Shown piece by piece: positions 45,999 through 57,046 of a DNA stretch of 64,000 nt (position 1 is the stretch's first letter; every line of letters starts with the position of its first letter). Position numbers and translations under genes: made by a program. The notes beneath the pieces were generated by a model that was not told the DNA's origin, did not search any database, and worked only from the letters and a program-made list of their open reading frames with translations. Origin of the DNA: Linnemannia schmuckeri (taxonomy: Eukaryota; Mortierellomycota; Mortierellomycetes; Mortierellales; Mortierellaceae); NCBI GenBank assembly GCA_029449235.1, contig JANATG010000011.1, positions 1,456,001 to 1,520,000 on the forward strand, given 5' to 3'.

Positions 45999-48570
45999 GC
46001 CTTGTTCCTTCCTTTTCCCCTTCTTTTCTTGTTCTCCTCGTCCTCCTCACCCTCCGCCCCCTTCTAATAACTCCCTTTGTCCCCCTCTCTCCCCTCTCCT
46101 TTTGCCTTCCCATGCGTTCCCCCTGAAAGCTCCCTGAAGTCTCGCCTTTTTTTTTTTTTTTTTTTTTTTTGCCTATTTCCTCATTTTCTAATTTGACTCT
46201 CTTTGTTTGTTTTTTTTTATTCTGATCGTTATTCGTTTCTCGTCTGTTCCTCTCTCGTGGTACCGGTATATCACTTTGTTTTCCCTCCGTATCTTTCATT
46301 CTTATTTTCTTTCTTGTGTTCGGCTTTTCCTTTCTCTTTCTCCTGGCCCTTTTTTTCATGCTTATTTACCGATTTTGGTAATTTGGATTTGTCTCTGTAG
46401 GAAAAGCCTAAATATCAGCCAGCCAGGTGTGGTGCGGTGCCTCCACATACACACGCCAAAAAAGCCCACAGGAACAACCAAAAACCAAATAAACAAAAAG
46501 AGATGGCACCACTAAATTTACTTCTCCTTCTTCTCCTTCTCCTCACTCACTCATCCTTCCTAACTCTCCCAGCCCGGGTGTTTTTGTTAATTGAGAAAGC
46601 ATGGGTCCTCTTATAAATAGACAGGGGGGAGGGAGGGAGAAGGTAGGAGACACATGTAGGAAGCAATTAGACGACAGTGAACGATGTGTGGTTGATTCGC
46701 TACGGTGAACAGACAAGGTTTAAACAGTTTGTTCGATGGGCATTATTGTTGTCATTGGCCGGTATCGACAAACCATTGTACTCCTCTGGGCAAGGTGAGA
46801 TGAACGGATGGCTTGAGAGTGTAGTGAGATATAGAGAAAAAGATGATGCCTTGCAAAAGAAGGAGGTGTAACACCTTTTGATGACTGATTAATGTTTGAT
46901 CCACTGATTGACGCGTAAGTTGAGCCAAATAAGAAAGGTGATCAAGCTGTCGATCAAGTTTGCTTGGTCGATGTTCTGCAAAGAGGGCCGTTGTTGTCGA
47001 TGTTGATGTTGTTGTTGTTGACACGGAAATGTAGAAAAGAATAAAAGTCGACCGAACACACAGTTATGTACGATAAAGAAAACATATAAACGATGAGATA
47101 GAAAAAAAACAGATGCTTCCTTCTTTTTTCTGGGTTAACCTTAGATTGTTGTTTTTCTCCTAAAAAGCGCAAAGAAAATCATGCAAAAATGTAAAAAGTC
47201 AACGCGAATGAGCCTACTTCGATTTTGACAGATAGGAGAGAGAGAATGAATAACTCCTACTAGTAAAGTACGAAGTTTTAAAAAGGTGGAGAAATGTCAA
47301 AACGAACAAAATGATGAGGGCCCACAGCTAGGGGAGAGTAGGGAAGTGTGGATAAGGCTAGAGTACGACAGTGGGCATACGCACGTACGACCTTGCGATT
47401 TGCGATTGAGGAGAGAGGAATGAATGGATGAATCTGAGTACCTGTGTGTGTGCGTGTTCCTGGCGATCCAAAGAAACAGACACAAGAATTATAGAAAATA
47501 CGACTCTTTAGTGCGCATGTAAATGGACAAGAAAAAAATGAGCTATACATTTTTCTTCTGTTTTGTGCTTTGGTCAGCTCAGCCTGCTCGCGCGTTCTCT
47601 TAGTTATGCGAATGAGTGAACGAATCTTTTTGTCGTTCTCCCTCGCACTCATACTGTCTTTCTCCTCTCTGTGTGCACGCTATGCTATCGTTATGTTATG
47701 CCTGCTACTTGCTAGGGATAATAAAAATGTGCTCCCTCTAATGCTATCCTGCTTAGTTAGCTCGTCTTGTGTATATGTCCGTGTGCGTGTGTCTTTAAGC
47801 ACGGTGCAAGCGAGAGAAAGAGAGATGGAGGGCGGACTATGTGGCATTGTGGCATTGTGGGTTGCGATGGTTATAGTGAGATGTATGATTTTGTGCACCG
47901 TGCAAAAAAAGTTATCGATCGTCTTTGCCTTTGTTTGTTTTTCCACCCCTCATCCATCCCATTTGTTTATATCGTGTCCTTCTTGTTCTATTTCTATGCG
48001 CTTGCCATCTTTCTCGCGGTGGTGTTATTGCTGTTATTATGGTTCTTGTTCTTCTAATTGCCCATAATCCCATTTTCTATTCAATACTATTCACCCCATT
48101 CAAAATATTTTCCTTCATTCAATCAATCCACCCATCCATTGTCATTCATTAACCAATTCATTCAACATTGCCCCTTATTCCCTCTTCTTTCTCTTTATTC
48201 CCTCTTCTTATTTCTCTTTCCCCTCTTTTCTCTCTTTCTCTTTCTCTTTCTCTCTCTCTCCTCTTCCCTCTTCTCTCTCTTCCCTCCTCTCTCTTTCTCT
48301 TCCCATTCTCTTCTTTTTTTTCCCTCTCTTTTTTTTCTTCTTTTTCTTCTTGTTTTTCTTCTTTTTTCTTCTCTTCTCTCGTTCTTTTGCTTTGTTATTT
48401 TTACAAACTCCCTCTCTTCTCAACGTTCATACAACTCGCACCCTCAAAATAACAACCTCAACCCCGTAACCACCGCCATCGCCACCACGCTACCAGCTTA
48501 TCAATCCAACAACACAACAACAAAGGCGTGGATCTGCTCAACCGACTGAGCTACCCTTTTTCCCCCTGTC
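45459..48570. other. long region upstream of cdc24, promoter-like, no gene supported
   Basis: About 3.1 kb. It contains a (CT)n run (45958-46000), a T run (46147-46170), a clear TATA element (46612-46619) with no obvious coding sequence downstream, GTT repeats (46995-47020), and a 260-base pyrimidine block (48180-48400). The Cdc24 leader follows. Open frames in it are low complexity. Confidence 0.5.
46612..46619 (+). promoter_or_regulatory. TATA element without an assigned gene
   Basis: TATAAATA follows a GC-richer stretch and lies almost 2 kb before the Cdc24 start codon. A transcript starting about 30 bases downstream would have no good ATG-led frame nearby. It could therefore begin a long or spliced Cdc24 leader, or a noncoding RNA. 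Confidence 0.4.
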
Positions 48571-51500
48571 ATGTCACTCTACCAGTCATGCCTCAACCTC
48601 ATCGAGCGTCTGGCTGGAGTGCCAGACTTTGAGCAATACCTCGACCCCGACCTGCTCCATAATCTCCAGGCCGACTCTGCCTGGGGGACCTCCACCCCCA
48701 ACGATCCCGTCACTCAACTCTGGATCCTCTTCCGCCTGGGGACTCCGCTCGCCTGCATCCTCAACGGTCTCCGACCCCACCAACAACTCAACATCCACTC
48801 TGCAGAACTTTCCCTCGCTAACGTCAATGGTTGTAAAGAGTTTGTCTTTCATTTCATTGTCGCCTGTCTCCAGGACTTCAAGTTTGAGAAGGAGAACGTC
48901 TTTACCATTTCTGAACTCTACCATGACAACACCAATGGTTTTGTAAAGGTAAAGAACTTCTTCCATCCTTCTCCACACACACACACACACACATACATCC
49001 GTCCACCTTCACCGCCTTATCGTCCTCCTTCTCTCTCACACGTACACTTTCCCATCGATCGAGTGCTCGGATCGAGCAGCAGCATTTCCCACTTCCACAT
49101 CATCACCTATGACACCAACCACAAAAGCGCGTTCTTTTTTCCTTTCCTCTCTCGGTCAAGTAATTGTCTTCTTTTTTTTTGGTCAATCCTTTTTTCCTTC
49201 TGTGCAACCCAAAACCCTGCTCACATCTGCCTCAACAATACCCACAAACACATTCAAGCAACACGAGACGCATACAGAAGCAAACACATACACAAACACA
49301 CATACCTGCACAAGCAAGCTCGCAATCACATTGACACATCCTCTTACCCTGCACACAAACACCCCCATCAGCTATTTTTTTTTCTTGGGTACTTGGTTTC
49401 CTTCAAATTCATGCGCCAACCCTCCCATCCATTGACCCTTCCATAGGTACACAAAGCACACAACCATATCCCGCTCCCAGCCTATTCACTCCCTTCCTTG
49501 CCACGGCATACATTACACCATTCTCCTCCATTATCTCCTTCTTCCGCAACCCTCCCTCTCCCCTTCTCTTTCAATACTCCCTGTACCCTGTCCTGCCCTG
49601 CCCTTCGTTCTTTACCCACATCACTCGCTGCACCCGCCCGTTGCAACCGTCCGCATTTATGCAGACTCTGCAAGGCCGTTCATTGTCTTGTCAATATGCA
49701 ATTGATGCAAAAAAGGCGAACGGGGCAAGCAAAAAAAGCAAACAACAAACCAAAATGGGAGAAAAAACAAACAACAAAGTAAAGTGAAGCGGAGCAGGCA
49801 AGCAAAGCAAAGCAATCAATAATAAGATAACAGTTGAACACAAAGGGAATCTATTCAGGGGATGGAGATTGGGGATTGGGAGGGGGTTGGAAGGGAGGGA
49901 AAGGGATACGGATTTTGGAGAGTTGGAGTGAAATTCAAGTTAAAAAGAGAGTCGGGCACATGCAGACGGACAGAAAGAGAGAACGACAGAGACACCCGTA
50001 CCAAAAAGGCGTGAGCGCGCAATGCTTGGTTGGTGGTGAACATTGGTAGACAAACATGGGGACATGGGGCATAAGAAAAAAAAAATAAAAGCGACAGACG
50101 CATATTATCCGCAATATACATGGATGCACAAAACAAGGGATACCATGCTTGTCCTTCCTCATTTTATTATTGTGTGCTCTGCAACGAATGAACATCGTGG
50201 ATTACAATCTCCAACGCTTCGCTCTTGTGCTGGAACGTGTGTATATTCGTTGTATATTTATCACATAGCTCAATCTAGGCATGGCGCCTGCAGGCACACA
50301 CGCACACACATTTTACTACACAATTGATTGACACAACAACAGCAGGAGCCTTATTGGGTGACCAACAACAACAGCAACAAGTAGATGACCTTGGGTGGAT
50401 AGGATTTTTGGGCTTGAGCAGACCGTGGAAAGAGAGGGAATGGGAACATTAATCCCATCTCGCAACAGCGTACACACACACACTTGCCCCATATGGCCAA
50501 GCCTTTGTCCAGTCCCCAGCTGGAGAAAGGAGGGTTTCATTTGACTCTCGACACGCGTCAATCAATCAGAACAACGCGTTTTCTCTTTGTGCGGGTGATG
50601 GACACTGTCGCAAAAAAATTGTTCTGTGTGGGAGTCATAGAATAGGGGATAGAAAAGAAAAAGGAGGAAACGAGCAATGCTTGGTTTTGGATGGATGGAG
50701 GAAGGATGGATATGTGCTCAGCAATACTGTTATTAGCGATTATCGATGGAGAGGATCCCATCTTCAATGGCTCATTCGACATCCTCTACTATCACACACA
50801 CACATCGTTCCATGCCCCTCTTATCTTCTCCTTTCCTTCCTTTCTTCCTTCCTTCCTTCTTTTCTTCCTTCCTTCCTTCCTTCCTTCCTTCCTTCCTTCC
50901 TTCCTTCCTCCTCCATCCTCATCTACCCCCTTGTCCTTTCTGTCCCACAATCCAACCCAAAAAGAGCTCTCTCTCTCTCTCTCTCTTTCTCTCTATATCT
51001 CTCTCTCTCTTTCTTTCTTTTCTTCTTTCTCGCCTTCGCCAGAGTTCATTTTTCCCGATGCTCTCGTCCCAATGGCCCGCCCACAAAGGGGTTGATACAC
51101 ACCCCGCCCAGCCTCGCTACTCTCCCAGCCACACTGTTTCTTGCTCCTTTTTCCGCTTGCCTCTCTCTCTCTGTCTTCCTCACTATCTCTTCGCCAGTCC
51201 CCTTGGCCCGAGGCATCTCTTGTCTATCTTTGCTTTTTCTATCCCTTTCCTGCCCTGTGCCCTGTGTGGTGTGTCTGTTAGCGCGATCCTCGCTCCACCC
51301 TTTCTCTCTCACTCTCTCCTCTCTCTCCCGTCGCTAACCCTTTTTCGACCTTTGCCTGCCTTTTCAATGCCCTTGATGGCTGTGGTCCCCTTGAATGGCT
51401 GCTTTTGATCTGTCTCATGGCACGGCCAAACTGATCCTTCACTTGAGCGACGCATTCTCAGCCTATACCTTTGTTTCCGCGGCGTGTCCTCTTTTTTGCT

Positions 51501-54500
51501 CTTTGGTTTTGCCAGTTGGTCCCCTCGTTTTTTCTCTCTCTTTCTCTCCTCTCGTCTGCTTTTCGTTCTTCACCCCCTACCTTCTTTCGCTTAACAGAAT
51601 GAACGGGTACCTCGTGGCGAGATCATCGAAGCGTCTGGGTCCCAGCCCATTACTCCCTCACTCCTTTTTTTCACTCTCTCTTTCTCGAGGAAAAAGCAAG
51701 GGTCGGACGACGCATTGCGCGCTGCGGGAGGCACGCATTGTAGCATTAGCATTTATTTATTTATTACCTTGCGTTATGCTACTCTTTGTTGACGTGGAAT
51801 CGCGGAGCAGACAGAGCACAAATGATTGACCGTTTTGTGCTTTGATCCATGGGTTGTGGTTGGTTTATGCGTTTCACAAACGTCCGGCTGCATACCGCAC
51901 CACCTTTCAACCCCCTAGTCTTTTTTCTTTTCCCACTCTCCCACTACTACAACAGCATTAACGAAATGACAACACAGCGTTTGCCGTCTTGTGCTATTTT
52001 TTTTGTTTGGTTCATTACCCCCACCCCCCTACATACTCCCTCTTCCCTGCAAACACGAAGAAAACACACACATGCAAACAAAGACCCCTCAACCTCGACT
52101 TTTCCAATTCCTCGACCCACCACTCCCTGTCTTTCTCTCTATCTCCTTCACTCTCTCCACAAGTGTTATTTTTTGTTAATTTGTTTGTGAACGCTTTCTC
52201 GTTCGTTCGTCTTTATTCCAAGTCGTTGCATGTTACACGACATTAAGAGGCCCATCGAATTCAAGCGCGTGCAAATGGATCGTGTCTTTATATCTTTTAT
52301 CAGCCCCTTTCCGTTGTCCTTTAGAGAAAAATGGAAGGGGCCAAAGAAAGAGACGCGTGCAAATACGAAAAGGAACGAATTTGCATAGTTCAGCTGAAGG
52401 GGTGGTCAGATATTCGCCCTAGAATAAGCCTACAATACCATCCTATCCCGTCTTGCTTACTATTCGTCCGATACTCACCCACCTATCTTTATCTCTTTTT
52501 CTTCTCCTTACTCTCTCTTTCTCTTTCTTTCTGCATCATTCCATCCCCCCCTAATCTGCGGGCCACATTATTCACTCTCACTTTACAACCATTACCACAA
52601 CCAACTACCTGCAACAAATCCAACCAACCAACAATTGCCCAATACTTTTCTATAGGTGATCAACACTGTCAGTATGGTGTTGGATCTGATGGAGCTCAAG
52701 GGCTTGCTCCGGGCCAGACGGTCTTCAAAGCGCAACTCGGACCCCGGTCCACCCACCGACAACCGCGCCAGGGTTGTTAACGAGTTCCTCAACACCGAGC
52801 GCTCCTATGTCCAGGACCTCGAGAACCTCCAGGCCTACATGCGTGCCCTCCAGTCCGATGGCACCGTCGTCTCGCCCGAGACCATCCATCTGATTTTTGG
52901 AAACCTCAACGCCCTGGTTGACTTCCAGCGTCGGTTCCTGATCGCCATCGAGACCAATGCGGCTCTGATGCCCCAGGAGCAGAACTTTGGACAGATCTTT
53001 TTGCTGCACGAAGAGGCCTTCACGGTCTATGAGCCCTTCTGTGCCAATGTTGGAGATGCTAGTGCTCTTGTTGTTCAAGAGAACGAGAAGCTCGTCGTAA
53101 GTCTCTTTTCTCGTTTTCTTTCTTGTGTTCTTTTGTATGGAGATCAAGTGCAATGGCTCGGTGCTAACGATCGTTATTCTTATCGCTCATAGAAAATGAA
53201 CCATCTGATTGAGGCCCAGCACGGCATCAACTCGCACTTGATCAAGCCAGTCCAGCGCATCTGCAGATACCCTCTGTTGATGCACGAGCTCATCAAGCTG
53301 ACGGATCCCGAACACCCCTTCTACCGCGACTTGGTCGATGGTCAGGATGCCATCAAGCGCGTTGCCGAGAGGATCAACGAGACCAACCGTCGCCAAGAGA
53401 ACGTGGCCATTGCTCGCGCCCTGCAGCACCAAGTTGCCTGGAAGGACGGTGAGCTCGTTTCGGACTTTGGCGCCTTGCTCCTCCACGACTCGCTCCTCAA
53501 CCCTCGAGGCACGCCCGATAAGACTCTCGAGGTCTACCTATTCGAAAAGATTCTTGTCTGCTGTCAGAGCATCGTTAGCCGCAAGAAGCCATCCAAGCCC
53601 TTGACCCGTGGCTCAAAGCCCAAGCCCACTCTTCACTTGAACGGTCGGATCTACATCAATAACATCAAGTCGATCCTCCCCGTTTCGGTTGCCGGAACTC
53701 ATGTTCTCCATGTTGTCTGGAACGTCGCTGCCGAGGAGTTTGAGCTCCGCTGCCGTAACGAGGACCAGCTCAAGAAGTGGCACAGCGTGCTCGAAAAGCT
53801 GGTCAACGATGCCAATGCTGAGCGCTCCGAGATTGCGACCATGAGCAACCACTTGGATGCCCTCACGCTCTCACACGACAACCAGTCGTCGTTCTTTAGG
53901 AACGATGATGACTACCTCGAGGATGATCTTGACGCCGATGAGGACGATGGTTATGATGAGCCCCGCGGTTACCGCAGCCACTCCTTACCTTTTGGTCTCT
54001 CTCAACCGAACATGCTGGGTTCGCGCCCACGAGCCAAGACGGAGGATGGATCGGTCCCAGTGCCCGGAAATTGGAACGCTCGCACTGGTGGTTACAACAC
54101 TCATACGACCGTCAACGGACGTACCCTGGCTCCTGGTATGTCGCTCCCACCTCTGCCTCGCACCTCCAGCAGTGCAAGCACCGCCATGGGCGTGGTATCC
54201 CCCGGAGAGTACCCTTACTCGCCTCCTTCGTCCTACCCAGCTTCGCCCACGGTCTCGAACCCTCGCGGATCTGGTGGCAGTGGTTCTTGGCAACGTCGCA
54301 GCAATGGTGACGGCCATTCTCCCTTGAGCGATACAATGTCCAAGTTCATATCGTCCGAGGATGGAGCGAGCGCAACCGGCGGCCAGCCCTTGGTCAGGAA
54401 CGCATCGGCGGGTTACTCGTACAACACTACCCCACCAGCAGCTCCTCCAGTGCCACCAATCCCTGGACCTCTTCGCATCCGCGCCCAGAGCAGCCCCAAC

Positions 54501-54998
54501 ATCCACGCTTCGTCTGCTGCTGGACCCTCTTGGAGCAATGCCCCCGAGATGCCCACCCACCATCGCAAGCCCTCCAACACAAGTGGCCCCAGTTCCCCAA
54601 CGACGCCCCACCCCACTGGCGCCTACGGAGCCCCCGCAGTGCCTTCGATCCCTTCTTGTCACACCTCCCCCCGCCCCGATGGTGTTCGTATGCTGCGCCA
54701 GCAGTCCTCGAGCAGCAACCTAAGCGCGAACGGTGTCCCCCAATTGAAGATTAAGGTCAACTACCAGGAGGACTCGTACTTGATTGTGGTCCCCGTCCAG
54801 ATTGGGTACAGCGAGTTGATCGAGCGTGTTGAGCGCAAGATCCGCCTCTGTGGTAGTCGTCGCTCGGAGTCGCAGCCCCTGCGTCTCCGCTACAAGGACG
54901 AAGACAACGATTACATCAACATGGAAGACGACGAGGACATCTCGTTGGCCATGGAGAGCTGCTTTGCCGACGGCGTCATGAACTTGCACGTCATTTAA
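48571..54998 (+). CDS. cdc24: Rho guanine-nucleotide exchange factor Cdc24
   Basis: Three exons, 48571-48948, 52656-53096 and 53193-54998, give 874 aa (yeast Cdc24 is about 850). Domains: CDC24 calponin-homology-like domain (1 to about 150), DH domain (about 165-345, with KPVQRICRYPLLMHELIKL), PH domain (about 360-480, with VYLFEKILVCCQ and WHSVLEKLVNDA), a Ser/Pro-rich disordered region, and a type I PB1 domain (791-874, with RYKDEDNDYINMEDDEDI). Cdc24 activates Cdc42 at sites of polarised growth and binds Bem1 through PB1. The first intron is 3,707 nt (48949-52655). It is supported by phase-0 junctions and by the paralogue at 42700, which continues VLNTVGKVLDRL at the same place. An in-frame ATG at 52674 could start a form without the N-terminal domain. 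Confidence 0.92.
48949..52655 (+). other. giant first intron of cdc24 (3.7 kb)
   Basis: The intron starts GTAAAG and ends TATAG. Inside are a CA run (48975-48995), a TTCC repeat (50830-50906), CT runs (50965-51015), TTTA units (51752-51768) and many pyrimidine blocks. The last 170 bases have the same order as the gene starts in this window: a CT block (52485-52535), then a CA-rich stretch (52570-52645). I saw no exon-like frame with protein features and no nested gene. It is at least ten times longer than most introns here. Confidence 0.75.
50830..50906. repeat. TTCC tetranucleotide microsatellite
   Basis: About 17 TTCC/CTTC units with a few interruptions, inside the first intron of cdc24. 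Long frames reported across it reflect its lack of stop codons, not coding. Confidence 0.85.
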
Positions 54999-57046
54999 AC
55001 TGAAGACTTCCTTCCTTCGGTTGAGGAGCTGGAGATGTTTGTTTTTCCTTACGAATTACTTTACTCTCTTTCGCTCTCGCATGCAAACAGCTTTGGACGA
55101 CAGGGACCCTTCTCACTCCCTTACATGTCCACCAAAAACACCTTTTTTCACCTTCATTTTTTTGGTCCATATCCATGTTCTCACTTTTCGTTTTCTTCCT
55201 TTTTTTGTTCCTTGTTTTTATTCCTTTTTCCTTTTCCGTTTTTTCGTCACCTCCCATTCTTGTCTCTCAACGACTTTTTTGTTCCTTCACAACTTTTTTT
55301 ATCCTCACGTCTACGGTCTTCCTTCTCTCTCTTCCTCCTATTTTTTCTTCTTTTTATCCACTTTTGTATTGACTATATCGGAATTTCCTCTCCTGCGGTG
55401 GCTACCCAAAAAAGAAGCACTAGAAAGAGATCTTTCCAAGGATTCCATAAGGGGAAGAGGGTCTTGGAACAAATCTCAAGTGGGGATCGCCGCACATTTC
55501 GATATAGTCAACGATCCCATTTCTTTTTTTTTTATCGCGTTTTGTTTGTAACGCGTTAGTTTTGGCTTTTTTTGGACGCGCTTCCTCTCAACGCGACAAA
55601 TCAGAGTCATTTTTCTCTCCTCTCATCTCTCTCCCACTTCATATCCTTCGAGAGTTTTTTCATGACTTTCATTCCTTTTACGTTCTTTCCACACCATGCA
55701 AAAACGACTTTAACGACCTCATTGACTCTCGAATGGATCTATTTCACGAAAAAAGAAATCTTCCTTTTATGACTCTTTTACGACCTTTTCTTTCACGCCC
55801 AACCCTCCTGCTATGACTTGACGACACTCCCAAAAAGATGCTTATGACTGAACAGCAAAAAACCAACAAAAAATTAGCAAAAACAACGACATCACGACAA
55901 CTTTGCATGGCGACGCTTAAACACACTTATGAAAAGAAAAAATATGATTCAACGCAACAAAAAAAACAACAAAAGACTACAAAAATACACGATAACAACA
56001 TGCACTCTATCCAAAAAAAAAAATCGGAGAAAAAAAATACGAGGATAAGCGACTCGCATATGGATCATACGCCAAGACATCCGACTACGAACGACAACAT
56101 CCTGGATTTGCCTTCCTTCCGCTTGAGAACGCCGTCCTGGAACAACCCCGGGGTGGTCGAGTCTCACCTAGTCCGTCATTTTCGATTGTCTTTGGTCGTT
56201 CTCCCTGTTAGTTGTTCTCCTCAGGGCCACCATCTTTCGTCTCCGTCTCCCTTCCGGGTCTCGAACCCCCAGTTCCTTGGGCGTTCAAGACTCCCCGGAC
56301 GAAAATGAGGCCCCATATCCTCATTTCCTTCCCTTTCTCCTTCCGTCGTCGTCGGTACCTAGACTGACAGACCGACAAGGTTGAGAAGGGAGGACCTCCT
56401 CAGGTTACGTCTCATGACACGCACTCACCTCGCTGTACATATTCTTTACACACATCATTTCATTCCTTTTTTCCCCTTTCTTTTCTTTTTTCCGTTCCCC
56501 ACTTTCCTTTCTCTCTTGCCCTTGAGAAGGAAAGCTTCAAAACAAAAAAAGGAAGGAGGATAAGAGTGTACAGAAACTTCACTTTTTCTTGTATATATAT
56601 ATACTTTTTTGTTTATCTTTTTGGAATGAAAAAAAGGGAAAAAAAATACATTACTATCCACGCATCCTCACCATACATAGACGTATTTTAGTTACACACA
56701 CCTAATGAAAAGTTCTTGACTTTTTCACGCATACCCATTCATCTAGTTTCTGTTTTCTTCATACCCTTTATTTTCATCAGGTTGCTTTTGATTACTCTCT
56801 CGCGCTATAATTTCCTTGTATAGCTCCTTGTGGTTTGAAGAGAATAAAAACAAAGCAATCTTTCGATGATGTGTGCAACTCCTATGATTGAATTAATTAG
56901 ACGCTGACTTTTTGGCATACATGCTGCAGCCCAATTAAACAAAGTTTTTGGTTTATGAGACGCGCACAGCACGATTTTTATTCTTTACTTCCCCATCTGA
57001 CGGAAAAAAAAATAGAGAATGCTGCTACTATTCCTTCTTCTCTCTT
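54999..57046. other. convergent intergenic region
   Basis: About 2 kb between the 3' ends of cdc24 (+) and the epoxide hydrolase gene (-). The first part is T- and CT-rich 3' flank, followed by an A-rich stretch (55840-56040). TATATATATA occurs at about 56594-56604. No gene or RNA is recognisable. Confidence 0.5.

Noticed and set aside
46677..46871. 64-residue frame just after the TATA box at 46612
   Set aside because: Its first codon is GTG, not ATG. The nearest ATG (46684) is in another frame, and no protein feature is visible.
48058..48549. 163-aa forward frame upstream of cdc24
   Set aside because: It consists of low-complexity Leu/Ser/Phe from a pyrimidine block; it is a promoter, not a protein.
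50681..51408. Frames above 200 aa within the cdc24 intron
   Set aside because: They run through CT and TTCC repeats that lack stop codons in all forward frames. The peptides are pure Ser/Leu/Phe/Pro.
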